A stretch of 64,000 nucleotides of DNA from Methanohalophilus mahii DSM 5219 (GTDB lineage: Archaea; Halobacteriota; Methanosarcinia; Methanosarcinales; Methanosarcinaceae). The notes under the pieces were generated by a model, which was not told the DNA's origin, made no database searches, and worked only from the letters and a program-made list of their open reading frames with translations. The stretch is from NCBI RefSeq assembly GCF_000025865.1, contig NC_014002.1:1612001-1676000 (forward strand), in the 5' to 3' direction. Shown here piece after piece: positions 9,389 through 18,761 of the stretch. Made by a program: the position numbers and the translations under genes. Every line of letters starts with the position of its first letter. Positions within the stretch are counted from its first letter, which is position 1.

Positions 9389-10765
9389 TCAGGATTGATT
9401 AACCAGATACCGGTTAATAGTTGCAGCTGCCTGCTTGCCAGCACCCATTGCACTGATTACAGTTGCAGCACCGGTAACCACATCACCACCTGCACATAAT
9501 CCTTCCAATGATGACATAGTATCCTCATCGACAACTATTGTGCCCTTTGAAGTAGTTTCAAGCTCTTCAGAACCTGTAAAGATAACCGGGTTTGGAGAGG
9601 TGCCTATAGCAACTATTACTATATCAGCATCGATCACATGCTCAGAACCTTCAATTGGGATGGGACGCCTCCTGCCGGAATCGTCAGGTTCACCGAGTTC
9701 CATATTTACGCATTCTACACCTGTAACGGTCTTATTCTCACCTTCGAGGATACGGACCGGGTTGGTGAGCAGTTTGAAAATAACACCTTCTTCCTTTGCA
9801 TGTTCAACTTCTTCGACTCGCGCAGACATTTCCGCCTCGCTGCGCCGGTATACAACTGTTACTGCATCCGCACCCAGGCGAAGGGCACTGCGGGCAGCAT
9901 CCATTGCAACGTTGCCGGCTCCTACTACAACAATCTTATTTCCGCATTTGATGGGTGTGTCATATTCAGGGAAACGGTAGGCTTTCATCAGATTGACCCT
10001 TGTGAGGAACTCATTTGCAGAGTAGACACCGTTGAGGTTCTCCCCTTCAATACCCATGAACCTGGGAAGACCCGCACCTGTACCTATAAAGACTGCATCG
10101 AATTTATCACGGAGTTCATCAAGGGTTTTTATCCTTCCTATGACATAATCCAATTTTATGTCAACCCCAAGATTACGGATGTAATCTATTTCCTGCCTGA
10201 CAATGTCCTTGGGTAGCCTGAATCCGGGTATACCGTAGGTTAAGACTCCGCCTGGTTCGTGGAGGGCTTCATAAATAGTTACACCATGCCCCGCTTTTGC
10301 AAGCTCTGCTGCTGCGGTAAGTCCCGCAGGACCTGCACCAATGACAGCAACGTTTTTTCCGCTGGATTTTGATTTTTCAGGGAATTTCACTCCTGCACCC
10401 CTTTCATAATCCGCACAGAAACGCTCAAGCCTGCCGATGGCAATAGGATCACCCTTTTTCCCAAGTACACAGAACTTCTCACACTGCTCTTCCTGAGGAC
10501 AAACACGTCCACAGATTGCCGGGAGGGCATTGGAGTCCTTGAGTATACCTATTGCCCTTTCAAAGTCTTTATTCTTGATCTGTGATACAAAACCGGGGAT
10601 ATCAATATTAACAGGACATCCTGCCACACATTGAGGATTGTTGCACTCAAGACAGCGTGTCGCCTCAGTTACAGCCTGCTGTTCTGTGTACCCCAATGCA
10701 ACTTCACCGAAGTTTCCAATTCTTTCCTTTGGTTTTTGCTCAGGCATTTCCTGTTTCAGTGACAC
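9389..10765 (-). CDS. Glutamate-synthase-small-subunit-like flavoprotein (SudA/NfnB/GltA type)
   Basis: The 458-residue oxidoreductase starts with an Fe-S region rich in cysteines (CLECNNPQCVAGCP at about 38-51, CGRVCPQEEQCEKFC at about 85-99). A first dinucleotide site GAGPAG follows near 143-148 and a second, GAGNVAMDAA, near 280. This is the form called GltA, sulfide dehydrogenase alpha or NfnB. It pairs with the upstream gene, which it overlaps by 10 bp, so the likely product is a two-subunit ferredoxin:NADP+ oxidoreductase or sulfide dehydrogenase rather than glutamate synthase. No large GltB subunit is nearby. Which electron carrier is used cannot be told from sequence. Confidence 0.85.
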   Translation of the reverse strand: MSLKQEMPEQKPKERIGNFGEVALGYTEQQAVTEATRCLECNNPQCVAGCPVNIDIPGFVSQIKNKDFERAIGILKDSNALPAICGRVCPQEEQCEKFCVLGKKGDPIAIGRLERFCADYERGAGVKFPEKSKSSGKNVAVIGAGPAGLTAAAELAKAGHGVTIYEALHEPGGVLTYGIPGFRLPKDIVRQEIDYIRNLGVDIKLDYVIGRIKTLDELRDKFDAVFIGTGAGLPRFMGIEGENLNGVYSANEFLTRVNLMKAYRFPEYDTPIKCGNKIVVVGAGNVAMDAARSALRLGADAVTVVYRRSEAEMSARVEEVEHAKEEGVIFKLLTNPVRILEGENKTVTGVECVNMELGEPDDSGRRRPIPIEGSEHVIDADIVIVAIGTSPNPVIFTGSEELETTSKGTIVVDEDTMSSLEGLCAGGDVVTGAATVISAMGAGKQAAATINRYLVNQS

Positions 10766-11607
10766 CTACAATCACCCCCGCATTTTGTGTTGTAATTTTC
10801 AAGAGCTTGCTTTTCCTGCGGCCTGTAAAGGGAAAGCCTGCTCATCAGGAGGTCGAAGTCCACACCTGCTGCATTGAATTCCGGGCCATCCACACATGCA
10901 AATTTGGTTTCTCCGCCAACAGACACACGGCAACCACCACACATCCCGGTACCATCGATCATAATTGGATTGAGGCTTACAAGGGTTTCCACGCCATAGG
11001 AGGCAGTTACACCCGCCCCTACTTTCATCATTATAGGCGGACCTATTATAACAATACGGTCAACCTGCTGGTCACTATCAAGAATATCCTTGACAATATC
11101 GGTTACAAAACCGTGATGTCCTTTGCTCCCATCATCAGTAGCCACATAGAGTTCATCGCTTACCTCTGCCATTTCATCTTCAAGAATAAGCATTGCTTCA
11201 TTGCGGGCGCCAATTATCGATATTACATGGTTACCTGCTTCACGATATGCACGTGCCTGTGGGAAAACAGGAGCCACACCGACACCACCCCCAACCATTA
11301 ATACTGTGCCGATTTTGCGGATATCCGAGGGAGTGCCCAGAGGACCGACAAAATCCTGCAAAATTTCCCCCGTCTTGAGGGTTGTTAATTGCCTGGTAGT
11401 CTTGCCCATTACCTGATAGATTACAGTTATAGAACCCTCATCAACATCAAAGTCGGCTATTGTAAGAGGAATGCGTTCCCCGCTTTCATCAATACGTAAT
11501 ATTACAAATTGTCCCGCTTTCGCTGCTTTTGCTATATCCGGAGCTTCGACCTTCATGAGGTGCACATCCGGAACTAGATTGCGTGTTTCAAGTATATTAT
11601 AAGACAT
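10756..11607 (-). CDS. FAD/NAD-binding, 2Fe-2S oxidoreductase subunit (SudB/NfnA type)
   Basis: The 283-residue product is a ferredoxin-NADP reductase-like protein. It has a FAD-binding barrel at about 1-100, a nucleotide site VGGGVGVAPV near 107-116, and a C-terminal cysteine group (GMCGGCRVSV near 224-233, plus CVDGPEF) that binds 2Fe-2S in this family. It is translated first and overlaps the SudA/NfnB-like gene by 10 bp, as in sudBA and nfnAB operons. Together they would pass electrons between NAD(P)H and ferredoxin in the cytoplasm (family knowledge). The extreme C-terminus CGGDCRCH is an extra cysteine cluster. Confidence 0.85.
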   Translation of the reverse strand: MSYNILETRNLVPDVHLMKVEAPDIAKAAKAGQFVILRIDESGERIPLTIADFDVDEGSITVIYQVMGKTTRQLTTLKTGEILQDFVGPLGTPSDIRKIGTVLMVGGGVGVAPVFPQARAYREAGNHVISIIGARNEAMLILEDEMAEVSDELYVATDDGSKGHHGFVTDIVKDILDSDQQVDRIVIIGPPIMMKVGAGVTASYGVETLVSLNPIMIDGTGMCGGCRVSVGGETKFACVDGPEFNAAGVDFDLLMSRLSLYRPQEKQALENYNTKCGGDCRCH

Positions 11608-11732
11608 ATGATCACATCAACGATTATTGGATAAGAGGGAGAGATATACGTATAAAAGTCTATCCGATGGTTTCAATTTACTCATAATACTTGTAGCTTT
11701 TCAATTGTTCTGGAAACCATAAAATCACAATA

Positions 11733-12401
11733 TTATTCATTTTTGCGATAAAGCAACAGTAAACCCACTATTGCAAAAACAAAAAGAGGACTAACCAAAC
11801 CAACAAATGTAAACCCCGAAGATGATTCAGATCGTGGAATGTAGGAATTTAAAGAGAGAGGATAATTATCATCCCATATCTCATCTTCAACACATTCATC
11901 CGTGATATAGGGAGTGACAACAATAGAAGAATGCTCAATAGTTAACTCAGGAGAGTTTACCTGATTAATTGAATAGCGGAATTCAACCGGAACCGGAGCA
12001 GATGTCGTATTTTCTGCCTCCCTGATTATCCACCTATAAGTAAATGTTTCATTTGGGGCAAACTCACGCGAATGAGTTGAATTGAATCCACATGGGCCTG
12101 TCTGTATTTCCAGAGAAGCGCCAGAATCCAGAATATGCTGATTGAGATTGACATCGACAACACTTGCCTGCTGTACAGTCATCTCAACTGCCAGTGAGAA
12201 TGACTCATTTGCATGCAGAACAGGAGAAGGAGTAAAATATTCTGGGTATAATTCACCATTACAATAGACCTCAGTAACTGCATAGGAATCATTAGCAAGC
12301 ACGCCTGTAGAAAAAGATGCTGTGAAGATGAAAAAGACACAGAACAATCTGAATACGTATCGATCTGTGTTTCTGTTCCATGGCAATATTTTATCCGACA
12401 T
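11733..12401 (-). CDS. Exported membrane-anchored protein, possibly sarcinarray family
   Basis: The 222-residue protein has a hydrophobic signal-type segment (about 16-36, ending GVLA), a soluble beta-rich region of about 155 residues with several Asn-x-Ser/Thr sites, and one C-terminal membrane helix followed by YRKNE. The pattern of an exported domain with a short anchor, and phrases such as YCNGELYP and an acidic CVEDE stretch, resemble the Methanosarcina sarcinarray surface proteins. That assignment is from memory and is tentative. It would sit on the outside of the cell membrane or S-layer. It stands alone, with no obvious operon partner. Confidence 0.6.
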   Translation of the reverse strand: MSDKILPWNRNTDRYVFRLFCVFFIFTASFSTGVLANDSYAVTEVYCNGELYPEYFTPSPVLHANESFSLAVEMTVQQASVVDVNLNQHILDSGASLEIQTGPCGFNSTHSREFAPNETFTYRWIIREAENTTSAPVPVEFRYSINQVNSPELTIEHSSIVVTPYITDECVEDEIWDDNYPLSLNSYIPRSESSSGFTFVGLVSPLFVFAIVGLLLLYRKNE

Positions 12402-12548
12402 CCTGAAACAACTAAGGATGAGAACTACATAAAAATTATCCTATTTGAAATAATTAATTGTATATACACATGAGCAGGCGTGCTATTAAAACAGTAATGA
12501 TACTACCCAGTGACAAAATTATAGAAAACAAAATTAGATGTGAGTTTT

Positions 12549-12569
12549 GGCCCCGGAAAAACCGGGGCC
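12549..12569. terminator. GC-rich hairpin after tRNA-Asp
   Basis: GGCCCCGG and CCGGGGCC form a perfect 8-bp stem over an AAAAA (plus) or TTTTT (minus) loop. It lies 18 bp beyond the 3' end of the minus-strand tRNA-Asp gene. On the minus strand it is followed by AAAACTCAC and, 12 bases later, TTTTG, so it may be a processing or stop signal rather than a classic U-tail terminator. Confidence 0.4.
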
Positions 12570-12587
12570 TTTCGGAAAAGTTTTGTA

Positions 12588-12660
12588 CGCCCGAACCGGG
12601 ATTCGAACCCGGGTCGGGGCCTCGACAGGGCCCCATGATAGGCCTCTACACTATTCGGAC
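12588..12660 (-). tRNA. tRNA-Asp (GTC)
   Basis: The minus strand folds into a complete 73-nt cloverleaf. The acceptor arms are GTCCGAA and TTCGGGC with one U-G pair, then TA. The anticodon stem is GGGCC/GGCCC around loop CTGTCGA, giving anticodon GTC. The T arm is CCGGG-TTCGAAT-CCCGG and the discriminator base is G. The 3' CCA is not encoded. The gene lies 98 bp after the tRNA-Tyr gene on the same strand. The bases just before the 5' end make a short inverted repeat with it (GGAC ATT GTCC). Confidence 0.93.
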
Positions 12661-12758
12661 AATGTCCGGGCACACTTTTCCGCTCACAAGAGCAGCACCC
12701 TAATACATTTAATTGTATATAAGGGTTTTGTTTACGCCTCTTCTAAAGAGGTGTTTGG

Positions 12759-12867
12759 TCCCGCCTCCCAGACTCGAACCGGGGGCATCGCGGTAACCGC
12801 GCGGTATGTGGATAATCCACACAAACCATACTACAGCCGCGCACTCTACCAACTGAGTTAAGGCGGG
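12759..12867 (-). tRNA. tRNA-Tyr (GTA) with a 36-nt intron
   Basis: The acceptor is CCCGCCT with AGGCGGG and discriminator A. The D arm is ACTC-N8-GAGT, the anticodon stem CGCGG with CCGCG, and the loop begins CTGTAG, giving anticodon GTA. A 36-nt insert at 12795-12830 sits after position 37, the canonical archaeal intron site. The T arm is CCCGG-TTCGAGT-CTGGG with one G-U pair. The mature tRNA would be 73 nt. The intron contains its own hairpin (TGTGG and CCACA) and a CCGCGCGG palindrome. This fits removal by the archaeal bulge-helix-bulge splicing endonuclease. Confidence 0.93.
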
Positions 12868-13042
12868 ACATTACTCAGCGAGATATTCTCATCCTCACAA
12901 TCTTATATAGACTTTTCGCCGAATTCCCATTTCAGAAGTATATAAATCCAAAATACACAGGAAATTACACCAGCGCTTAAAAGCAAAAATGAAAAACAGA
13001 ATTCAAATACCACTGAAAAGAATAAAAAGAGGGTATCTGCCC

Positions 13043-14242
13043 TCAGAAAGTGTCAATTGCCCCATTCATAACAAGATCGGTAATCTTGCTTATATTACCA
13101 AGCCACTCGTCGGCAACCGCCTCGGCATCATCCTGAAGCGTAGCAAAATTTGCCCCTTCTTCGGGAATTACCTGGATACTGGCAACCATTGGCTGATCAA
13201 TAGGCTTACCTATCTGTGATAGCAGACGCACATATACTTCATCTACTTGAGGTACGGCTTCCACAATATCCCAGGCCATCTGAGTAGAAAGCAAATTGTA
13301 GATCTTACCTACATGGTTGATAGGATTCTTACCACTTGTTGCCTCCATACTCATGGGCCTGTTCGGAGTTATCAAACCATTACACCGGTTACCCCGACCA
13401 ACAGAACCATCATCCCCCATTTCCGCAGAGGTACCTGTTACCGTCAGGAAGATACAGCCACAACCACCCCCGGTTTTATCGGCAGCATTGATATAGGCGT
13501 TAACGTCCCTGTCGGTGTATTTGCCAGCAAGATCCAGGATATAGTCCTTCATCTGTTCCTTGAAACTAACATAGGCATCCATATCATCAACATATTTGTC
13601 AACCATTCCACAGCAAACAGTCAGGGAAATATCATCGTTCTCACGCAATCCCATGACCTTGATGTCTTCACCTATTGCAGGTAATTTTCCTTTCATATCA
13701 CCTATAAGCTGCTTCTCGGTGTCATACACTATACGCTCAAGTTCGGAAAAAGATGCATGCCCGACACCAAAAGATGTGTCATTGGCAGTAGGAACTTTTT
13801 CCCGGCCAAAAACATCTCTCAAATCAGAAGAACCCGTACCGAGTTTGCAGTCAAGGATAATATCCCTTTCAAGATCAAGATTTACAATATTATTCCTCAG
13901 GTAATCACGTGCTGCCGAGAGAGCCACTGTCTCAGCCGGGATTTCCACACCGTTAAATTCCTTTGTAGCCCGCCCCACAAGAAGAGTATAGATTGGCTTG
14001 ATGACCTCCCCACCTCCAAAAGCAGGGGAAGAACGACCTGCAACAATCTGGGTTTCATCCGTATTATGATGAAGTACAGCACCGCATTTTTCAATATATT
14101 CCGCACAAAGGGCGCGGCTTACGGCCTCTGCAATTCCATCAGATATACTATCTGGATGTCCCAGCCCCTTACGTTCAACAAGCTCTATCTCCTGATTTTC
14201 CACAGGTGTCTGGACAAGTTGTTCAACTTTTATGTTCCGCAT
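13043..14242 (-). CDS. mat: S-adenosylmethionine synthetase, archaeal type
   Basis: Makes S-adenosylmethionine from methionine and ATP. The start is taken as the ATG at 14242, six bases after GAGGT; a TTG two codons upstream is in frame but lies over the ribosome site. The 399-residue product has the archaeal signature [16 protein letters not shown] near residues 26-41 and [12 protein letters not shown], followed by GGGEVIKP. Glycine-rich [10 protein letters not shown] occurs in the middle of the protein. It does not resemble bacterial MetK, as expected. A TATA-like TTTATATA on the minus strand lies near 14322-14330, giving a leader of roughly 60 nt. The gene is a single unit. Confidence 0.96.
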   Translation of the reverse strand: MRNIKVEQLVQTPVENQEIELVERKGLGHPDSISDGIAEAVSRALCAEYIEKCGAVLHHNTDETQIVAGRSSPAFGGGEVIKPIYTLLVGRATKEFNGVEIPAETVALSAARDYLRNNIVNLDLERDIILDCKLGTGSSDLRDVFGREKVPTANDTSFGVGHASFSELERIVYDTEKQLIGDMKGKLPAIGEDIKVMGLRENDDISLTVCCGMVDKYVDDMDAYVSFKEQMKDYILDLAGKYTDRDVNAYINAADKTGGGCGCIFLTVTGTSAEMGDDGSVGRGNRCNGLITPNRPMSMEATSGKNPINHVGKIYNLLSTQMAWDIVEAVPQVDEVYVRLLSQIGKPIDQPMVASIQVIPEEGANFATLQDDAEAVADEWLGNISKITDLVMNGAIDTF

Positions 14243-14456
14243 AAACAAACCTCATGAAAACACTGAAATATGAATTAAATGAGCCCCAATTATCAAATCT
14301 GTGATGAAAGGAAAAACCCATTCTATATAAATTGGATACTATAGGTAAATGAATTAATTACTAAAGGTAATAGATACCTGGCTGTTTTTCTTCATCAAAC
14401 CTTTATATGCAATGAAAGTATTGGAAATGTTGACCCAGATTCCAGAGGCAACCAGG

Positions 14457-15311
14457 ATGATACGCATTGCAATACCAAATAAAGGCAGACTCCACGATCC
14501 GACCGTGAAACTCTTCAAAGAAGCAGGTCTCCCGGTACTGGAAGGATCAAGCCGGAAACTTTTTGCAAAAACAACTGACCCAGAAATGACCTTTTTATTC
14601 GCCAGAGCGGCAGATATTCCAGAATATGTGCAGGACGGAGCTGCAGACGTGGGAATTACCGGGCTTGATCTTATAGATGAAACTGATGCGGAAGTTGAAG
14701 TTATGCTGGACCTGCATTTCGGGAGGGCAAAACTGGTACTTGCAGTCCCTGAAGAATCAGGGATTAAAACTGCTGAAGACCTGAAAAACATGCGGGTTGC
14801 TACTGAATTCCCAAATATTACAGAGAAATATTTTGAAAATATTGACATCCCAATTGAAGTAATCAAAGTAAGTGGTGCCTGCGAGATGACACCCCATGTG
14901 GGAATTGCGGATGCAATCGTTGATATATCCAGTTCCGGCACAACCCTTGTGACAAACCATCTCAGGAAAATTGCAGATGTGTTCAGCTCTTCTGTGTACC
15001 TGATTTCAAATGCTAAAAGTTCCCAAAGGGAAGAAAAGATCCAGCACATAAAAACAGCCCTTGAAAGCGTACTCCATGCAAAGCAAAAACGCTATCTTAT
15101 GATGAATGTGCCATCAGGCAAACTGGAAACTATCAAAGACATCCTGCCCGGTCTTGCAGGCCCGACTGTTATGAAAGTAGAATCAAAAAATTCCACCCAT
15201 GCAGTACATGCCGTTATTGATGCAGAACAGGTCTTTGCAATAGTCAGCGAACTGAAAAAAGCAGGTGCATCAGACATACTGGTTGTACCCATCGAAAGAA
15301 TGATACCCTGA
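14457..15311 (+). CDS. hisG: ATP phosphoribosyltransferase, long form
   Basis: First enzyme of histidine biosynthesis, joining ATP and PRPP. I choose the ATG at 14457 (product MIRIAIPNKGRL...) over the in-frame ATG at 14412. The TATA-like CTTTATATG at about 14401-14409 would start RNA downstream of the earlier ATG, and AGAGG precedes 14457. The product is about 284 residues, the long form with a C-terminal ACT-like regulatory domain that allows histidine inhibition (family knowledge). Motifs include GITGLDLI and the PRPP-loop-like DAIVDISSSGTTL. It starts the hisG-hisA-hisB operon, 12 bp before hisA. Confidence 0.95.
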   Translation: MIRIAIPNKGRLHDPTVKLFKEAGLPVLEGSSRKLFAKTTDPEMTFLFARAADIPEYVQDGAADVGITGLDLIDETDAEVEVMLDLHFGRAKLVLAVPEESGIKTAEDLKNMRVATEFPNITEKYFENIDIPIEVIKVSGACEMTPHVGIADAIVDISSSGTTLVTNHLRKIADVFSSSVYLISNAKSSQREEKIQHIKTALESVLHAKQKRYLMMNVPSGKLETIKDILPGLAGPTVMKVESKNSTHAVHAVIDAEQVFAIVSELKKAGASDILVVPIERMIP

Positions 15312-15323
15312 GGAGAGTAAATA

Positions 15324-16076
15324 ATGGAATTTGAGGTCATCCCCGCTGTAGATATGAAAAATGGTAAATGTGTCCAGCTGATACAGGGACTGCCAGACCA
15401 GGAACGTATTTCACTTGATGATCCCGAAGCAGTTGCGATTAAGTGGATCGGACAGGGAGCAAAAACCCTGCATCTGATAGATCTTGACGGCGCCATCGAA
15501 GGTAAAAGGAAAAATGCCCCGATTATAGAAAAAATCATTATGCTATGTGAAAGGGAAGGAGTCGAAGTACAGGTAGGTGGTGGAATTCGCTCTTTTGAGG
15601 ATGCTGCAAACCTGCTTCACATGGGAGCTAACAGGGTGATACTAAGCACTGCAGCTGTCCAAAATCCTGATCTGGTTGAAAGACTTGCCAGGCAATTCAA
15701 ACCCGAAAACATTAATGTTGCCCTGGACTCAAAAAATGGTAAGGTTTCTACAAAGGGATGGACCGAGCAATCCGAGTATACTGCGGTACAACTGGGGAAA
15801 ATGTTTGAAGAAAAAGGTGCAGGAAGCATTCTGTTCACCAACATAGACAAAGAAGGATTAATGGAAGGTGTGGACACAGAACCCACAACAGAGCTAGTTA
15901 ATGAACTTACAATACCGGTGATTGCTTCTGGAGGAGTTACCACCCTGGAAGACATAATGACATTGAAAATGACCGGTGCCTGCGGTGTTGTGGTAGGGAG
16001 TGCCCTTTATGCAGGTAATTTTACCCTTACAGAAGCGATAAATACAATCAGAGTGGATACTTCTGGTGGAGAGTAA
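15324..16076 (+). CDS. hisA: Phosphoribosylformimino-5-aminoimidazole carboxamide ribotide isomerase HisA
   Basis: A 250-residue (beta/alpha)8 barrel enzyme of histidine biosynthesis. The N-terminal [18 protein letters not shown] carries the catalytic-type aspartate, VQVGGGIRS marks the first phosphate site and [11 protein letters not shown] the second. Its initiator ATG follows GAGGAGA. It lies between hisG (12 bp) and hisB (2 bp), so the three are co-transcribed. HisA is preferred over HisF because the N-terminus reads [12 protein letters not shown] rather than the PCLDV of HisF. Confidence 0.95.
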   Translation: MEFEVIPAVDMKNGKCVQLIQGLPDQERISLDDPEAVAIKWIGQGAKTLHLIDLDGAIEGKRKNAPIIEKIIMLCEREGVEVQVGGGIRSFEDAANLLHMGANRVILSTAAVQNPDLVERLARQFKPENINVALDSKNGKVSTKGWTEQSEYTAVQLGKMFEEKGAGSILFTNIDKEGLMEGVDTEPTTELVNELTIPVIASGGVTTLEDIMTLKMTGACGVVVGSALYAGNFTLTEAINTIRVDTSGGE

Positions 16077-16078
16077 GT

Positions 16079-16657
16079 ATGCCAAGATCTTCCACTGTAT
16101 CCCGGACTACCAGAGAAACCAGCATAGAACTTACGATTGACATCGATGGCAAAGGGGATTCACAGATAAATACAGGAATCGGTTTTTTTGACCACATGCT
16201 GGTATGTTTTGCACGACATTCAGGTTTTGACCTTACAATAGATGCTAAAGGTGATCTGGAAGTAGACGGCCATCACTTGATAGAGGATATTGGAATAGTA
16301 ATGGGACAGGCTTTTGACCGGATAATGGCAGAAAAATCAGGAATTGCCCGATTCGGAGAAGCAAAGATACCAATGGATGAGGCCCTTGCCAGTGTAGTAA
16401 TGGACATAGGAGGACGCAGTTACCTCGTAATGGACGCAACCTTTGAATCCGAAAACGTAGGGGAATTCAACACCCAGCTAACAAGGCATTTTTTTGAATC
16501 ATTCGTCTCCAATGCAAAAGTCACCCTACATGCAACTGTATATGGTTACAATGATCACCACAAAATCGAAGCCCTTTTCAAGGCATTTGCCCAAGCAATG
16601 AAAAAAGCGACGGTTATCGAGGGCAAAGGGGTCAAAAGTACAAAGGGATGCCTCTGA
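16079..16657 (+). CDS. hisB: Imidazoleglycerol-phosphate dehydratase HisB
   Basis: A 192-residue manganese enzyme of histidine biosynthesis. It shows the histidine-rich metal motifs [12 protein letters not shown] (about 38-49) and [10 protein letters not shown] (about 63-72). The second-half copies are RHFFESF and [17 protein letters not shown], the internal duplication typical of the family. No phosphatase domain is fused, as is usual outside enterobacteria. It ends the hisGAB operon. Its stop codon directly abuts the stop of the convergent MutS-like gene with no base between them. Confidence 0.95.
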   Translation: MPRSSTVSRTTRETSIELTIDIDGKGDSQINTGIGFFDHMLVCFARHSGFDLTIDAKGDLEVDGHHLIEDIGIVMGQAFDRIMAEKSGIARFGEAKIPMDEALASVVMDIGGRSYLVMDATFESENVGEFNTQLTRHFFESFVSNAKVTLHATVYGYNDHHKIEALFKAFAQAMKKATVIEGKGVKSTKGCL

Positions 16658-16671
16658 TTAGCATCCTTTTT
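16646..16671. terminator. Bidirectional hairpin across abutting stop codons of hisB and the MutS-like gene
   Basis: GGATGC at 16646-16651 pairs perfectly with GCATCC at 16661-16666 around 9 bases that include the TGA of hisB and the TAA of the minus-strand gene. Five T residues follow on the plus strand, giving a good intrinsic-type terminator for hisGAB. The stem extends by AAAG/CTTT if one G bulges. The sequence therefore codes for the ends of two proteins and can also form the terminator. Confidence 0.6.
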
Positions 16672-18760
16672 CGAATTTATTTTTCAAACGTCTGTAAAAC
16701 TCCTTTTCAACTTCCCCCCCGCTTCTGAAAAGACGCTCCACGATTAATTCTGGAGTACTCTTTGCAATATGGTTATAAATCGGATTGCGATCAACAATCA
16801 GGTTCAATTCATTATCAAGTCCTTTTGCTTCAATTCCATCCACCCTGATGGAAGCGTCGGTATTTTCCAGTATCTGGTCGGCAAGATGGGAAACAAAAAT
16901 AGCCATTGTATTGGATTCTTCAGAAAGGGTTTCAAGAATTCCGGCTATGATTTTTGCAGAAGCTCCGGGTTCGGTAATGGATTCAAGTTCATCGACAAGC
17001 ACAAGTTTGGATCCCGCCCCTGCCAGAGCTGAAAATGAGCGTAAGGTCGTTTCAAAGGCCCCCGCATCAAGAGTGCCCCTGGATTTGCTGAAATAATACA
17101 AACTATCAACCGGCCCGATCTTTAATTCATCTGCCGGCACAGGAAAACCCATATGAGAAAGAATTGTACATTGAGCCACTAACTCCAGCATGGATGTTTT
17201 TCCTCCGGAATTCACACCACTTAACAGGACTACCGGAGAAGAGGGAACTTGTGAAGGGGGCATTATCGAGCCCAGGGAATAATTTATAGGTTCCACATCA
17301 ATGCCCTTTTCACAAAGGAAAATATTTTTTCCATTCTTGAAGTTCATACCACATTCATCTTCAAAGCCGGCAAGTTGCATCTTCAGGGAATGACCAAAAC
17401 GGGCCACTGCCAAACCCACATCCAGATCAAGTAACCTCATAACAAGTTGTTTCAGGGGTTGCCTGAAGCCGTGTAACTCATATGCAATATCCCTTTTATG
17501 AGTAACTTCCCTGCGGAATATCTGCTGTTTGATCTGTTCTTTGAATTTTTGCAACTGGGACGTGTCAGCTTCTACAGGATAACAAAGTTCACATGGGAAA
17601 AAATAATCCACAAAGAGGGATTCATTTTGCTTCATTGAAAGAGTTTCAATGAATTCTTTCCGGGCGTCATTAATTATCTGGCTGAAAGATGCTGATATAT
17701 TACGTGAAAGAATATCTTTTAACTCCACCTCATCCCTGATAACACCCAACATGTCATTCCCGCTGAGTGTAATACTACTTTTTTGGAGGAGATCATTTAT
17801 TTCCCGGTTGCAATGCCCTACATATTTTGTAAGTTCTGAATCCACACTGTCCAGAATATGATTTAACCGGTCTATTTCTCCGTCCCTTCCTTCAACAATA
17901 TTTCCTTCCGGATTAATGGCAGCCATGAGGTTGCAAAGATCCGAAAGATCCACATTGACTATTGAAGGGATGCCCGCTTTATCCAGTGTAATTGCGAGAT
18001 TCAATGCATTCATTATTCGTTCATGATTGAAAGCAAAAAAAGAAATTTGTTTTTCAGGTAAAATATGCCATTCTTCAATATCCCGGGAATTTGTTATTAT
18101 TTCAGGATTAGTATCCTCTGGAAAATCATATTCCAGGAAAGGTTCTCCTATGGCAATTACATGGGGATAACTGCGTGCAACATCTGCAAATTCCAGAGGA
18201 TCTTCCACCAGCTGGACCTCAATACTTTTACCGTATTTTTCCTTTAAAGTGCTGTAATCATCGGTATTTGAAGTGACAATTACCCTATCCCTGATCCGGG
18301 GAATTGAGGGAGAGTTTTTCAGGGGTTTTATCCTCGAGAAACTTGCTGAAATCTCGTCCATATCATCGAGCATAAAGAGATATCCCATATGGTTTTCAAC
18401 CCAGTCCCGGTTTATGTCAATAAGGTCTTTCCTGCTTGAAGGATATGGGATATAGGTATGTAACTTATCCTTTGCATAAGGTGTAGAAGCATAATTTTTG
18501 ATGGAATCGATTATCCTTTCATAGATATCGACTGAATCCCGGGTTTTCAAGAAAGAAGAGATATCAAGACCATCCTTCGTAGACCTCACATCGTGTACAA
18601 GGGATATGGCATACCTTCTTCCTACTCCTTCGATCTCCGATATACTGGCTATATCGCCTCTGAGAATTGCCGCCATGGCGTCCTCTTCACAGCCAAAATG
18701 AGATATAAAGCGCTGTGCCATCTTTTCTCCTATACGTGGAGCATCAACCAGTGACTGCAT
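16658..18760 (-). CDS. MutS-like DNA repair ATPase with N-terminal helix-hairpin-helix region
   Basis: The start at 18760 follows AAGGTGGT and comes one base after the stop of the upstream gene; the open frame extends 12 codons further without a ribosome site. The 700-residue product begins with an HhH-like region (VDAPRIGEKMAQRFISHFG and a second GVGRRYAISLV). It ends with a MutS-type ATPase: Walker A GVNSGGKTS near 512-520, Walker B LVLVDELES near 585-593, then HLADQI. The middle is a long helical clamp-like region. There is no mismatch-recognition domain I and no Smr nuclease domain, so it is not a standard MutS1 or MutS2. The operon context points to DNA repair or structure-specific DNA binding (inference). 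Confidence 0.8.
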   Translation of the reverse strand: MQSLVDAPRIGEKMAQRFISHFGCEEDAMAAILRGDIASISEIEGVGRRYAISLVHDVRSTKDGLDISSFLKTRDSVDIYERIIDSIKNYASTPYAKDKLHTYIPYPSSRKDLIDINRDWVENHMGYLFMLDDMDEISASFSRIKPLKNSPSIPRIRDRVIVTSNTDDYSTLKEKYGKSIEVQLVEDPLEFADVARSYPHVIAIGEPFLEYDFPEDTNPEIITNSRDIEEWHILPEKQISFFAFNHERIMNALNLAITLDKAGIPSIVNVDLSDLCNLMAAINPEGNIVEGRDGEIDRLNHILDSVDSELTKYVGHCNREINDLLQKSSITLSGNDMLGVIRDEVELKDILSRNISASFSQIINDARKEFIETLSMKQNESLFVDYFFPCELCYPVEADTSQLQKFKEQIKQQIFRREVTHKRDIAYELHGFRQPLKQLVMRLLDLDVGLAVARFGHSLKMQLAGFEDECGMNFKNGKNIFLCEKGIDVEPINYSLGSIMPPSQVPSSPVVLLSGVNSGGKTSMLELVAQCTILSHMGFPVPADELKIGPVDSLYYFSKSRGTLDAGAFETTLRSFSALAGAGSKLVLVDELESITEPGASAKIIAGILETLSEESNTMAIFVSHLADQILENTDASIRVDGIEAKGLDNELNLIVDRNPIYNHIAKSTPELIVERLFRSGGEVEKEFYRRLKNKFEKGC

Positions 18761-18761
18761 A

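Noticed and set aside
9349..9453. N-terminal extension of the PAPS-reductase-like protein
   Set aside because: The extra codons overlap the end of the upstream flavoprotein gene and have no ribosome site; ATG 9348 is preferred.
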